Below are positions 43,252-52,739 of a DNA stretch of 64,000 nucleotides, piece by piece. Within the stretch, counting starts at the first letter, position 1. Each line of letters opens with the position of its first letter. The notes under the pieces were generated by a model, which made no database searches, was not told the DNA's origin, and saw only the letters and a program-made list of their open reading frames with translations. Origin of the DNA: Hyphomicrobiales bacterium (GTDB taxonomy: Bacteria > Pseudomonadota > Alphaproteobacteria > Rhizobiales > Rhizobiaceae); assembly GCA_900474095.1 (NCBI GenBank), contig UCOA01000082.1:1-64000 (forward strand), in the 5' to 3' direction. The position numbers and the translations under genes are program-made.

Positions 43252-44466
43252 CTACTTGTCCACCTCGGCCATCACCGGGTCGAGACTGCCCAGCACGGCG
43301 ATCACGTCCGCCAGATAATGCGCATTACTCGTCCCGAACAGTCCCTGAAGGTTGACGAACGACGGTGCCCGCACCTTCATACGGAACGGTTTTTCCGACC
43401 CGTCGCTGATGATATAAAACCCGAGCTCGCCCTTTGGTGCCTCTATTGCCGAATAGACCTCGCCCTTGGGTACCTTGAAGCCATAGGCCGATAGGTCGAA
43501 GTGCTGGATCAGCGCCTCCATCGAGCAATGGACCTTGTCCTTGTCCACGGGGAAAGCGATCGTCGGCATGTCGATCTGGAACGCCCCCCCGGGCATCTGG
43601 TCGAGGCATTGTTCGATGATCCGGACGCTCTCGCGCATCTCTTCGACCCGGCATTGCCAGCGCGCGTAGCAATCGCCCTCGTCGCGGATGATGACGTTGA
43701 AGTCGAGCCGGTCATAGATCTCGTAGGGATCATCGCGGCGAATGTCCCAATCAACGCCTGAGGCCCGCAGATTCGGGCCGCTCAGGCCAAGATCGATACC
43801 ATCCTCGGCGGAGATCACGCCGATCCCCTGCGTGCGCTTCAGGAACACGCGATTCTTCTCAAGCAGCCGCTCGTAGTCGCGAATCCGGTTCGGAAAGATG
43901 TCGCAGAATTCCCTGATCTTGGCGAGGCACCCGTCAGGCAGGTCCTCGCGCACGCCGCCGACCCGGCAGAAGGACGTATGCATGCGCGCGCCGGTGATCA
44001 TTTCCATAAGATCCATGATCATTTCGCGCTCGCGCATGGCATAAAGCAACGCAGTCATTGCACCCAGGTCCATCGGCAGCGCTCCGGTGATCAGGACATG
44101 GCCGGAGATCCGTGCCAACTCGGCCATCAGCACGCGGATATACTGCGCTCGGATCGGCGCTTTGATGCCGAGGAGCTTCTCCACCGCCAGCGCGAAGGCC
44201 AGGTTGTTCGACGGCGGGCAAAGGTAGTCGAGGCGGTCCGTCAGCGGGAAAATCTGGGTGTAGGTGAAACTCTCGGCCAATTTTTCTGTGCCGCGGTGGA
44301 GGTAGCCGATATGTGGATCTACGCGTGTGACATACTCGCCGTCCAGCTCGAGGACGAGCCGCAGCACCCCATGCGTGCTGGGATGCTGGGGGCCGAGATT
44401 GAGAAGCACCTCCTTGGTGTTGAGCGCTTCGCCTTCCGGCCTGCTCAATTCCGTGACTTCGGTCAT
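43252..44466 (-). CDS. nuoD: NADH-quinone oxidoreductase subunit D
   Basis: A 404-aa 49-kDa-type subunit of the quinone module. It contains LNLGPQHPSTHGVLRLVLEL, HIGYLHRGTEKLAES, FCRVGGVREDLPDG and the C-terminal GSLDPVMAEVDK. These include the His and Tyr region lining the quinone site. NuoC and NuoD are separate genes here, unlike the E. coli NuoCD fusion. Confidence 0.96.
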   Translation of the reverse strand: MTEVTELSRPEGEALNTKEVLLNLGPQHPSTHGVLRLVLELDGEYVTRVDPHIGYLHRGTEKLAESFTYTQIFPLTDRLDYLCPPSNNLAFALAVEKLLGIKAPIRAQYIRVLMAELARISGHVLITGALPMDLGAMTALLYAMREREMIMDLMEMITGARMHTSFCRVGGVREDLPDGCLAKIREFCDIFPNRIRDYERLLEKNRVFLKRTQGIGVISAEDGIDLGLSGPNLRASGVDWDIRRDDPYEIYDRLDFNVIIRDEGDCYARWQCRVEEMRESVRIIEQCLDQMPGGAFQIDMPTIAFPVDKDKVHCSMEALIQHFDLSAYGFKVPKGEVYSAIEAPKGELGFYIISDGSEKPFRMKVRAPSFVNLQGLFGTSNAHYLADVIAVLGSLDPVMAEVDK

Positions 44467-44496
44467 TTCAGGTTCCCGGGGTAGAGCGGCCTCCCT

Positions 44497-45033
44497 TTAT
44501 GGAATGTTCCTGGTGGCAAGATCCGGCAGCGTCGGCGGCGGACCTTCGGCACCGAAGGGGTTCAACTTGTCTTTGTAGCCCCGCAAGGGAAAGTCCTTGC
44601 GCTGGGGAAAGCCCTCGAACCCTTCCCACATGTAGATCCGGCGCAGATCGGGGTGGCCCTCGAACCTTATCCCATACATGTCCCACGCTTCGCGCTCATG
44701 CCAATTGGCGGTCCGCCAGACACCCGTAACCGACGGAACCCGCGGCGGATCGCCAAGGCGGCACTTGATGCGAACGCGCCATTTGTTCGGCAGCGAATAG
44801 AGGTGGTATACGGCCTCGTAGCGCGGCGCCTCGGGGTAATGATCGACGCCGCAGATGTCTGACAGGAAATTGAACCGCAGAGCCGGGTGCTCCTTTAGAA
44901 ACTGGCAAAGCTCAACGATCATTTCCGGCGGAACCGCGAAGGCATGGACACCATGAGCAAAGCCAAGATCGTCGATTGCCTCGCCGAATCGCTCCGCAAT
45001 CGGACCGCGGTTGAGGGGCGTCTCTACGCTCAT
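44497..45033 (-). CDS. nuoC: NADH-quinone oxidoreductase subunit C
   Basis: A 178-aa 30-kDa-type subunit containing [40 protein letters not shown] and [11 protein letters not shown] followed by [10 protein letters not shown], the diagnostic C-terminal block. Its start overlaps the nuoB stop by 4 nt. Connects the quinone module proteins NuoB and NuoD. Confidence 0.95.
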   Translation of the reverse strand: MSVETPLNRGPIAERFGEAIDDLGFAHGVHAFAVPPEMIVELCQFLKEHPALRFNFLSDICGVDHYPEAPRYEAVYHLYSLPNKWRVRIKCRLGDPPRVPSVTGVWRTANWHEREAWDMYGIRFEGHPDLRRIYMWEGFEGFPQRKDFPLRGYKDKLNPFGAEGPPPTLPDLATRNIP

Positions 45034-45533
45034 GACACCGCGACCCGGTCTAGAGGAGTCCCCGCCAGCGCCCGAGATTTGTTGATCTTCTCCTGAAGCA
45101 GAAGGAAGCCATGCATCAGCGCCTCGGGCCGCGGCGGACAGCCGGGCACATGCACATCCACGGGCACGAAGGTTTCTGCCCCTTGTACCACGGCGTAGGT
45201 GTTGTAGACCCCGCCCGAGATAGCGCAGGTGCCCATCGCGATAACCCAGCGCGGCTCCGGCATCTGGTCATAGAGCCTGCGCACGACCGGAGCGAATTTT
45301 CGCGTCACCGTGCCGGCGATGATCATCACGTCGGACTGGCGCGGCGATGGTCGGAACACCACGCCGAACCGGTCGAGATCGTAGCGTGCACAACCGGCGG
45401 AGATCATCTCGATGGCACAGCAGGCAATACCGAAGGTCTCGGGCCACAGAGCCGATTTTCGGCTCCAGTTGATAACACTCTCGGCCGTGGTGAACAGCAC
45501 GCTGTCGCGGATCGCATTGTTTACGCCTCCCAT
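45030..45533 (-). CDS. nuoB: NADH-quinone oxidoreductase subunit B
   Basis: A 167-aa subunit holding the terminal cluster N2. The cluster ligands are visible as [14 protein letters not shown] (tandem Cys), [10 protein letters not shown] and [13 protein letters not shown]. It delivers electrons to quinone at the NuoB-NuoD-NuoH interface. Its start overlaps the 3' end of nuoA by 13 nt. Confidence 0.96.
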   Translation of the reverse strand: MGGVNNAIRDSVLFTTAESVINWSRKSALWPETFGIACCAIEMISAGCARYDLDRFGVVFRPSPRQSDVMIIAGTVTRKFAPVVRRLYDQMPEPRWVIAMGTCAISGGVYNTYAVVQGAETFVPVDVHVPGCPPRPEALMHGFLLLQEKINKSRALAGTPLDRVAVS

Positions 45534-45886
45534 TCCAGCGCTCCCTTCAGCCAGGCGTAGGCGAAGCCCACGAGCAGCAGCAATATGAAGACGAACATCT
45601 CGACATAACCGACCAGCCCGATGTCTTTCAGGACGACGGCCCAGGGAAAGAGGAACATCGTTTCGACATCAAAGACCACCAACAGGATCGCAAGTATAAA
45701 GAATTGCACCCTGAAACGGCCCCCGGCGGCCTCGCCAGCTGGGTCCATCCCGCATTCATAAGGCATGTTCTTTTCAGGATAGGGATTGGACGGGCGCAGG
45801 AGCGAGGAGACAAACAGCGTTACCCCTGCCACCAGAACAATTCCGGCGGCCATGACAAGAACCGGGAGGAACTCCGTTGCAGCCAT
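45521..45886 (-). CDS. nuoA: NADH-quinone oxidoreductase subunit A
   Basis: A 121-aa, three-helix membrane subunit with the conserved loop [20 protein letters not shown] and [17 protein letters not shown]. It is preceded by a 155-nt gap after nuoN, the longest gap in the minus-strand nuo operon. An internal promoter there is possible. Confidence 0.95.
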   Translation of the reverse strand: MAATEFLPVLVMAAGIVLVAGVTLFVSSLLRPSNPYPEKNMPYECGMDPAGEAAGGRFRVQFFILAILLVVFDVETMFLFPWAVVLKDIGLVGYVEMFVFILLLLVGFAYAWLKGALEWEA

Positions 45887-46041
45887 ATCGCTTTGCCCCG
45901 GTCACCCACCAAAGGGCTTTCCTCAGGTCGCGCCGCCGACCATTCGGGACCGGCAATGCGTCGCTCAGGGAAGGGACTTGGGCTATCCTTTCTTTAACAG
46001 CCAGTCTATTCCGTCGGGCGGATCAATGCAAATCCAATAGA

Positions 46042-47481
46042 TCAGTCGCCAAAAACCGAATATTGGGCAAGCCTCAGAAACCACGCCGGAAATAGGCCAA
46101 TGCCGATGGTGCCCAAGGCGGTGAAGGCGAGCGTGGTGCGCACCATGGGCGTCAGCGCCGGGTCGAACACCCTCTCCGGCTCGCGCATGTAGATCACCAT
46201 GACAATGCGAATGTAAAAATAGGCTGCGACGGCGCTCAGCAGCACTGCTATCACCGCCAGCATGACAAAACCTCGCTCGACGAGCGCGACAAGCACGTAG
46301 AACTTAGCGAAGAACCCGGCGGTCGGCGGAATGCCGGCGAGCGAGAACAGATAGAGCAGCATCAGAAGCGCGAGCCCGGGATGAGACTTGGCGAAGCCCG
46401 CATAGTCGTCGATGACCTCGCCCGAGAAATCGCCGTTCCGCATCATGATCACGGCGGCGAAAATGCCGAGATTCATGAAAGAGTAGATCAACAGGTAGAG
46501 CATCACGCTGGCGATTCCATCGGCACCGCCGGCCACTACGCCGAAGATGGCGAAACCGGCATGGGCGATGCTGGAATAGGCGAGCAGGCGCTTGAAATTA
46601 TCCTGCACCAGCGCGACGAAACTACCGAGCGCCATTGTAACCACCGCAATGACGGCGACGATGATCCAGACGTTTGAGGCTGCGACCAGCGGGTTGAGAA
46701 ACACCCGCAGGATGACCGCGAAACCAGCAGCCTTGGCGCCGACCGACATGAAGGCGGTGATCGTCGTCGGCGCGCCTTCATAGACGTCTGGCACCCACAT
46801 GTGAAACGGCACCGCGCCGACCTTGAAGACCAGCCCTGCGACGATGAAGACCACAGCCAGCAGCAATCCGGGATCAAGCGGATCGCCAGTCACCGCCGCA
46901 GTCATCCCGTCCAGTTGCGTCGTACCGGTGAGCCCGTAAATCAGCGAAACGCCGTAGAGGAAAATCCCGGTCGAAACCGCCCCAAGAATCACGTATTTTA
47001 GCGCGGCTTCGTTCGACCGCCGCTCTCGCCGCAGGAAGCCGGTCAGCACATAGGTGCACAGCACCATCAGTTCGAGACCGACATAGATCGATAGCAGATC
47101 GATCGCCGAGGCCATGATCATCATTCCCGACAGGGCGAAGAGTATCAGGACATAGTATTCGCTGCTTCCGATCCCTTCGATTTCGGCATATTTCCGCGAG
47201 AGGAGGAATGTCAGAACAGTGGCTAAGTAGAATACGAACTTGAAGAAGACCGCGAAGCGGTCGGCGACGAACATGCCTGTGTAGGCCGGCCGCACCTCGC
47301 TCGCCAGCATGAGTGTCCCCAAGGCGGCCATCAGCACGATCGCGACGGAAGCCCAGACGAGCAAATGTTCCTGCCCCTTGCGCACAAACTGTCCCAGGAT
47401 CAGCAGGATGCAGGCGCCGATGATCACCACAATCTCGGGCACGCTTGCGAGAGCGGACTGGAAAAGTGCTGCGGCGGTCAT
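46042..47481 (-). CDS. nuoN: NADH-quinone oxidoreductase subunit N
   Basis: A 479-aa antiporter-like proton-channel subunit. Key charged residues are in place: the TM5 Glu (YVGLELMVLCTYVL) and the TM8 Lys after HMWVPDVYEGAPTTITAFMS (VGAKAAGF). Start MTAAALFQSALASVPEIVVI, overlapping the nuoM stop by 4 nt. NuoN sits next to NuoK in the membrane arm. Here nuoN precedes nuoA in transcription, an order different from the standard nuoA-N. Confidence 0.94.
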   Translation of the reverse strand: MTAAALFQSALASVPEIVVIIGACILLILGQFVRKGQEHLLVWASVAIVLMAALGTLMLASEVRPAYTGMFVADRFAVFFKFVFYLATVLTFLLSRKYAEIEGIGSSEYYVLILFALSGMMIMASAIDLLSIYVGLELMVLCTYVLTGFLRRERRSNEAALKYVILGAVSTGIFLYGVSLIYGLTGTTQLDGMTAAVTGDPLDPGLLLAVVFIVAGLVFKVGAVPFHMWVPDVYEGAPTTITAFMSVGAKAAGFAVILRVFLNPLVAASNVWIIVAVIAVVTMALGSFVALVQDNFKRLLAYSSIAHAGFAIFGVVAGGADGIASVMLYLLIYSFMNLGIFAAVIMMRNGDFSGEVIDDYAGFAKSHPGLALLMLLYLFSLAGIPPTAGFFAKFYVLVALVERGFVMLAVIAVLLSAVAAYFYIRIVMVIYMREPERVFDPALTPMVRTTLAFTALGTIGIGLFPAWFLRLAQYSVFGD

Positions 47482-48950
47482 TGGCCGCTCCCTTTGTGCA
47501 CCTGCGTCAGCAGATGCTTCACCGAGGCGTCGATGATGTTGAGAAAGGGTTTTGGATAGAGCCCGATCCAAACCACGAGGACGGCCAGCGGCAGAATCGC
47601 AACCATCTCGCGGGTGTTGACGTCGCGTATCTTAAACCGGGCGCCGACGCTGGCTGGACCAAGCGCGACTTTCCTATACATGCCAAGCAGATAAGCCGCG
47701 CCCAGCAATGCACCCAAAACAGCCGCCACGCCGGCGGCCAGGTTGGCCGCAAACCCGCCCGATAGCACAAGCAACTCGCCCACGAACGAATTCGTTCCCG
47801 GCAGCGCCATCGAAGACAAGGTAAACAGCGCCAGAAACGTGGTATAGATTGGCGCCGCCTTCATCAGGCCGCCATAGTCGGCAATGCTGCGCGTATGTGT
47901 CCGCTCGTAGATCAGGCCGACGAACAGGAACAACGCGCCGGTTGTTACCCCATGATTGAACATTTGCAGGATGGCGCCCTCAAGACCGCGGAGGTTCAGC
48001 GCAAAAATCCCGAGCGTCACGAAGCCCATGTGACTAATGCTGGAATAGGCTACCAGCTTCTTCAGGTCGTCCTGTGCCAGCGCAAGCAACCCGCCATAGA
48101 CGATTGCAAGCGCCGAAAGCCAAAGCATCGGCGTCGAATAATACACTGATGCCTCCGGCAGCATCGGCAGCGAGAACCGCAGGAAGCCATAAGCGCCCAT
48201 CTTCAGGAGCACTCCGGCGAGAATGATGCTGCCGGCCGTCGGCGCCTGTACATGGGCGTCCGGCAGCCAAGTATGGACTGGAACCATCGGCACCTTGACC
48301 GCAAAGGCGATCAGGAAGGCGATGAACAGCCAGGACTGGACCCGGAAAGGCAAATCTTGCGCTGTCAAGGCGAGGATGTCGAAGGTCTCGCCGCCGTGGA
48401 AGTAGAGCACGATGACACCGATCAGGAACAACAGGCTGCCCGCCAGCGTGTAGAGGAAGAACTTGAACGCCGCATAGACCCGGCCTTCGCCGCCCCAGAT
48501 GCCGATGATCAGGTACATCGGGATCAGCATCGCCTCCCAGAAGACGTAGAACAGGAACAGGTCGAGCGCGCAAAACACTCCGAGCATCAGCGCCTGCATG
48601 ACCAGCAGACTGACCATGAACGACTTCACCTTGTGGTCGATCGCGACCCATGAGGCGAGCACACAGATCAGGCCCAACAGCGCTGTCAAGAACACGAAGG
48701 GCGCGCTTATCCCGTCGATGCCAAGCGCATATGTGATCCCGAGCGCGGGAACCCACAGCCGCGTCTCGGTGAACTGCATCTCGTGGGTCGTAGTGTCAAA
48801 GCCTGCCAGCATGGCGACGCAGGAAAGAAGGTCGATGACGGTGACGCCCAGTGCAGTCCATCGCACCGCATCGTCGCTGCGAAGAAGCATCAGAACCGCT
48901 GCGCCGACGACGGGCGTGAAGACGATGAGACTGAGTAGCGGGAACTCCAT
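47478..48950 (-). CDS. nuoM: NADH-quinone oxidoreductase subunit M
   Basis: A 490-aa antiporter-like proton-channel subunit. TM5 Glu is in LFYVFWEAMLIPMYLIIGIW. TM8 Lys follows HTWLPDAHVQAPTAGSIILA (GVLLKMGAYGF). The NuoM-type Glu replacing Lys in TM12 is in LFVGLIYERTHTRSI. Start MEFPLLSLIVFTPVVGAAVL. The frame is open upstream into nuoL, but that is shadow sequence. It clearly groups with NuoM rather than NuoL. Confidence 0.95.
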   Translation of the reverse strand: MEFPLLSLIVFTPVVGAAVLMLLRSDDAVRWTALGVTVIDLLSCVAMLAGFDTTTHEMQFTETRLWVPALGITYALGIDGISAPFVFLTALLGLICVLASWVAIDHKVKSFMVSLLVMQALMLGVFCALDLFLFYVFWEAMLIPMYLIIGIWGGEGRVYAAFKFFLYTLAGSLLFLIGVIVLYFHGGETFDILALTAQDLPFRVQSWLFIAFLIAFAVKVPMVPVHTWLPDAHVQAPTAGSIILAGVLLKMGAYGFLRFSLPMLPEASVYYSTPMLWLSALAIVYGGLLALAQDDLKKLVAYSSISHMGFVTLGIFALNLRGLEGAILQMFNHGVTTGALFLFVGLIYERTHTRSIADYGGLMKAAPIYTTFLALFTLSSMALPGTNSFVGELLVLSGGFAANLAAGVAAVLGALLGAAYLLGMYRKVALGPASVGARFKIRDVNTREMVAILPLAVLVVWIGLYPKPFLNIIDASVKHLLTQVHKGSGQ

Positions 48951-48958
48951 CGCACCTC

Positions 48959-50719
48959 CTAGCGCCACGCCACGGCAAAGACGACGGTTGCTGCGATCAC
49001 ACCGACAATCATTGCCAGCACGTAATGGGTCACAACGCCGGTCTGGAGCCGCCGCAAAGCTCCGCCGCCGCGCAGGATCAAACGAGCGACGCCGTTCACA
49101 ACGGCGTCCACGCCGGTGAGATCGACCCGCATCCCGACGCGTGCCGCCCCGCGCAGGAAGGGCAGCGCCGTGGTCTCGGACACGTCGCTCACCGCTTTCT
49201 CGTAGCGCGCCAGTGGTTTTTCGGCGATCCACATGAACACCCGGGCGCCCTTGCGATAGAACCAGTCGGTGTCAAGGCTGATCGTGTTTTCGGGGTCGAG
49301 AGACCTGAGGAACAGCACGAATCCTAGTGCGGTGAACATCAGCACGCCAAGGCTCTCGGTGACATGGACGCCCGTGTACGGTTGGAAGTCGACCGGATAA
49401 GGCAGCAAAGCGTAAAGCAACTGGGGGAACACCCCGATCACGATGCAAAGCACCGCCGCCATGCCCATAGCAACCAGCATGTTGCGAGGAGGTTCCCGCG
49501 CCTCCAGCCCCCGATCCGTTCCGAAGAACATGTAGTACGGGAGCTTGAGCCCGGTGTGCAAGAAAGTCCCTGACGACGCCATCGTCAGCGCCAGAACCAC
49601 CATCGCGCGGTGATCCTGTCCGGCGGCGGCCACCACCATTGACTTCGTGACGAATCCTGAGAAGAACGGAAATGCCGAAATCGCGAAGGCTCCAATCATG
49701 TAGAGGGCCACGGTCAGCGGCATGGTTTTGTAGAGCCCGCCAAGCTCGGTGAGCTTGCGCCGCCCCGTGACGTAGATCACCGCTCCTGCGCCCATAAAGA
49801 GGAGCGCCTTGTAGAGGATATGCGCGAAGGCATGCCCGGTGGCCCCATTCACTGCCATCTCGGTCCCGATGCCGACGCCCACGACCATGTAGCCCACTTG
49901 GCTGACGATGTGATAGGCGAGCAGCCGTCGGCAGTCGTTCTCCAGCACCGCGTAGATCACGCCGTAGAGCGCCATCGCAGTGCCCAGCCAAACGAGAAGC
50001 TCGGTGCCCGGAAACGCACGGGCCAGCACATAGACGGCGGTCTTGGTGGTGAAGGCGCTCATGAACACCGCGCCGGTGACGGTCGCTTCCGGGTAAGCAT
50101 CGGTCAGCCAGGCGTTGAGCGGAGGCACGGCGGCATTGAGCAGGAAGCCGGCCAGGATGAGGTAGGCCGCAATGCCCATCACGCCCTCGATGGGGCCGAA
50201 GAGAAGCGAACCTGAGGCGAACCCGTGGAGAATGACGCCACCGAGCAGAACGACGCCGCCGGTGATGTGAACCATGAGGTAGCGGAAGCCGGCGGCGACC
50301 GCCTGCCGACCGCCCTGGGCGAAGACCAGATAGGCAGAGGCAAACGCCATGCCTTCCCAAAAAAGGTAAAGGGTCAGGTAGTCGCCGGCGAAAACCACGC
50401 CAAGCGCGCTGCCGACGTAGACGAACGCAGCGACGTGCTGGCCGGCGCGCGTCAGGTGCAGCGCGTAGACCATTCCGACCAGCGCCATGATGGTGAAAAC
50501 GGTGGCGAACACGATGCTCAGCTTGTCCACTTTCGCGATCATGATTTCCTGCCCGAAAAACTGCGCCGCGCCGTAGCTGCCTGGCTGCATCGCGAGCACG
50601 GCCAGGATCGCAAGTAGCGGGATCAGCAGCAGATAGGCCTTGCGGATTGCGCCCTTCAGGAGGGGGATTGGCAGGGCGCCGAGAATGAACAGCAGGGCGG
50701 GATGGACGAAGTCAGTCAT
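48959..50719 (-). CDS. nuoL: NuoL-like distal proton-channel subunit with long lateral-helix region
   Basis: A 586-aa Mrp/NuoL-type membrane protein. TM5 Glu is in LTLYLFWEGMAFASAYLVF. TM8 Lys follows NAWLTDAYPEATVTGAVFMS (AFTTKTAVY). TM12 Lys is in AHILYKALLFMGAG. After TM15, a linker from DTDWFYRKGARVF to RRLQTG, then a final helix (YVLAMIVGVIAATVVFAVAW), matches the lateral amphipathic helix and TM16 of NuoL. That linker is about 76 residues from WFY to LQTG, roughly 20 more than I remember for ordinary alphaproteobacterial NuoL. It is often annotated as an antiporter subunit D. It overlaps the 84-aa gene by 8 nt. Confidence 0.85.
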   Translation of the reverse strand: MTDFVHPALLFILGALPIPLLKGAIRKAYLLLIPLLAILAVLAMQPGSYGAAQFFGQEIMIAKVDKLSIVFATVFTIMALVGMVYALHLTRAGQHVAAFVYVGSALGVVFAGDYLTLYLFWEGMAFASAYLVFAQGGRQAVAAGFRYLMVHITGGVVLLGGVILHGFASGSLLFGPIEGVMGIAAYLILAGFLLNAAVPPLNAWLTDAYPEATVTGAVFMSAFTTKTAVYVLARAFPGTELLVWLGTAMALYGVIYAVLENDCRRLLAYHIVSQVGYMVVGVGIGTEMAVNGATGHAFAHILYKALLFMGAGAVIYVTGRRKLTELGGLYKTMPLTVALYMIGAFAISAFPFFSGFVTKSMVVAAAGQDHRAMVVLALTMASSGTFLHTGLKLPYYMFFGTDRGLEAREPPRNMLVAMGMAAVLCIVIGVFPQLLYALLPYPVDFQPYTGVHVTESLGVLMFTALGFVLFLRSLDPENTISLDTDWFYRKGARVFMWIAEKPLARYEKAVSDVSETTALPFLRGAARVGMRVDLTGVDAVVNGVARLILRGGGALRRLQTGVVTHYVLAMIVGVIAATVVFAVAWR

Positions 50720-50966
50720 AATGGTCCTCGCGCCGCATGAGCCCACCCTGATGGCCGAGGAACTTGGAAACGAAAATCAGCAGCACGCATGACAAGAAGC
50801 CGTAGGCGGCCGACCAGCCCGGAAGCCAATCCCACATGTATTCGGCGTGTTCGCGAGAGACCAGCAAGTCGGCGATGACGATCAGAACAAGCACCAGATA
50901 GAACAGCCGGCGCCGCTGGTTCGCAAATTCTTCTTCACCAAAGAAACCGACCACGCGCTTGATCAT
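50712..50966 (-). CDS. 84-aa two-helix membrane protein inside the nuo operon
   Basis: A small protein starting MIKRVVGFFGEEEFANQRRR. It has two hydrophobic segments (LFYLVLVLIVIADLLVS and YGFLSCVLLIFVSKFLG) separated by a Trp-rich loop (YMWDWLPGWSAA), and a charged C-terminus. It overlaps both neighbours (8 nt with the NuoL-like gene, 4 nt with the extra antiporter-like gene), so it is translationally embedded between two pump subunits. I recognise no family. Position suggests an accessory membrane-arm subunit or assembly factor. Confidence 0.75.
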   Translation of the reverse strand: MIKRVVGFFGEEEFANQRRRLFYLVLVLIVIADLLVSREHAEYMWDWLPGWSAAYGFLSCVLLIFVSKFLGHQGGLMRREDHYD

Positions 50967-52417
50967 CTGACAACTCCTTCCGCCAAGGTGAGGAAATAGT
51001 CGGGGAAGATGCCCATCGACAACGACAGGACGGCGGTCGCAACCAGCGGGATCGTCATCAGTGGAATTTCACGGATCACCGTCGCCGGGCTCTCCTGCGC
51101 CTCCGTCCCGAAAAAGGCGACATAGCTGACCGGCAGGAAGTACGCGGCGTTCAGAACCGAGCTCGCCAGAAGCACGATCAGGAACGCGATTTCTCCCGCC
51201 TCTACCGAGCCCCACGCCAGATACCACTTGCTGACGAAGCCCCCGGTCGGTGGCACCCCAATCATGCTGAGCGAGCCGACGAAGAAAGCGCCCATCGTCC
51301 AGGGCAGTCTCCGGCCGATACCTGCCATGTCGCTGATGTTGCGCTTGCCAGACGCGCAATAGATCGACCCCGCGCAAAAAAAGAGCGTGATCTTGGAGAA
51401 CGCATGAGCCGCAATGTGGATGATCCCGCCGACCATCGCAACCGGCGACAGCAGGACCGCGCCGAGCAGGATGTATGAGAGTTGGCTGACCGTGGAATAG
51501 GCGAGCCGTGCCTTTAGGTCGTCTCGCGTCAGGGCGTAGACGGACGCCATCAGGATTGTGAACGAGACCAGATAAGCCGTGGCGATGCCCAGCCCCAACC
51601 CGTCCACCAGACCCGTGCCGAAAACATGGAACACCACCCGCAGTACGCAGAACACGCCCATTTTTACCACGGCCACCGCATGCAGGAGTGCACTGACGGG
51701 TGTCGGCGCCACCATCGCGGCAGGCAGCCAGGCATGCATCGGCATCACCGCAGCCTTGGCGAACCCGAAGAGGTAGCAGAAATAGACGACCGTCAGCATC
51801 GGCGCCGAGGCATCGACCCGCGAGAGCAGCCCTCCCGCCATAAAATCGAGCGACCCCGCAATGTGGTAGGTCAACGCCAGCGCGGCGAGAAGCACGCTTT
51901 TCGACGCGCCCATTAAATAGACGAGATACTTGCGGCTGCCCCTCCATCCCTCTTCGTCCTCGTGGTGGTAAACGAGCGGATAGGTCACGAGGCTGAGTAT
52001 CTCGTAGAAGATCACCAGCGTGAACAGATTGGCGGCGAAGGCACCTCCCACCGCCGCCGCAAGGCTGGTGGCGAAACAAGCGAAGAACCGGGTCTGCGCA
52101 TGTTCGTTCAAATGCCGCATGTAGCCGATGGAATAGATGGCCGCCACGATCCACAAAAGCGACGAGACGGTGGCAAATACCATGCCGAGCGCATCGACCC
52201 GGAAAGCGAAGTCAATGCCAGGCAAAATCTCGAACAGGCGCAAATCGACCGTGCCGCCCGCCAGCACCGTGGGCGCCATCGAGGCGACTATTGCGAACAT
52301 GGCGACCGCAGCCAACGGCGAGACGACATCGCGGAGTTTCTCGCGGTTGTTCAAAAGGAGAATCGCAAAGGCGGCCAGGCCTGCGACGGCGACGGCGAGC
52401 AGCGGCCGGATCGACAT
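50963..52417 (-). CDS. fourth antiporter-like subunit (MrpD/NuoM-type) of the complex I cassette
   Basis: A 484-aa membrane protein of the NuoL/M/N-MrpD superfamily with about 14 TM helices. The proton-path residues are intact: TM5 Glu (VIFYEILSLVTYPLVYH), TM7 Lys (YLMGASKSVLLAAL), TM8 Lys after HAWLPAAMVAPTPVSALLHA (VAVVKMGVF), and TM12 Lys (AHAFSKITLFFCAG). It lacks the NuoL lateral helix and ends shortly after TM14. L, M and N are each present elsewhere, so this is an additional pump-type subunit, not a replacement. It lies between nuoK and the 84-aa gene, with overlapping or near-overlapping ends. Confidence 0.88.
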   Translation of the reverse strand: MSIRPLLAVAVAGLAAFAILLLNNREKLRDVVSPLAAVAMFAIVASMAPTVLAGGTVDLRLFEILPGIDFAFRVDALGMVFATVSSLLWIVAAIYSIGYMRHLNEHAQTRFFACFATSLAAAVGGAFAANLFTLVIFYEILSLVTYPLVYHHEDEEGWRGSRKYLVYLMGASKSVLLAALALTYHIAGSLDFMAGGLLSRVDASAPMLTVVYFCYLFGFAKAAVMPMHAWLPAAMVAPTPVSALLHAVAVVKMGVFCVLRVVFHVFGTGLVDGLGLGIATAYLVSFTILMASVYALTRDDLKARLAYSTVSQLSYILLGAVLLSPVAMVGGIIHIAAHAFSKITLFFCAGSIYCASGKRNISDMAGIGRRLPWTMGAFFVGSLSMIGVPPTGGFVSKWYLAWGSVEAGEIAFLIVLLASSVLNAAYFLPVSYVAFFGTEAQESPATVIREIPLMTIPLVATAVLSLSMGIFPDYFLTLAEGVVR

Positions 52418-52433
52418 CACCGGGTCCAAGCCG

Positions 52434-52739
52434 CTATCCTTTCATCATGGTCACTTCGTCGACCTTGAGGGTGGATTTATTCCTCACAAGGGCGACCAAG
52501 ATACCGAGAGCGACGGCAACCTCCGCCGCAGTGATTGCGATGACGAAGATCGCGAAGATCTGCCCGCGGAAATCGCCGAAGTAACGCCCGAAAGCAATGA
52601 AATTGATATTGACGGAGTTAAGCAGCAGTTCGAGCGACATCAGCACGACCAGAATATTGCGCCTGAGCAATACGCCTGCTGCTCCGATCACGAACAGGAT
52701 CACTCCGAACAATATGTACCACGAGAGAGGCACCATCAC
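52434..52739 (-). CDS. nuoK: NADH-quinone oxidoreductase subunit K
   Basis: A 101-aa three-helix subunit (MnhC-like). The two buried glutamates needed for proton transfer are visible in [19 protein letters not shown] and [19 protein letters not shown]. Its start overlaps the nuoJ stop by 4 nt; the extra antiporter-like gene starts about 17 nt after its stop. Confidence 0.95.
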   Translation of the reverse strand: MMVPLSWYILFGVILFVIGAAGVLLRRNILVVLMSLELLLNSVNINFIAFGRYFGDFRGQIFAIFVIAITAAEVAVALGILVALVRNKSTLKVDEVTMMKG

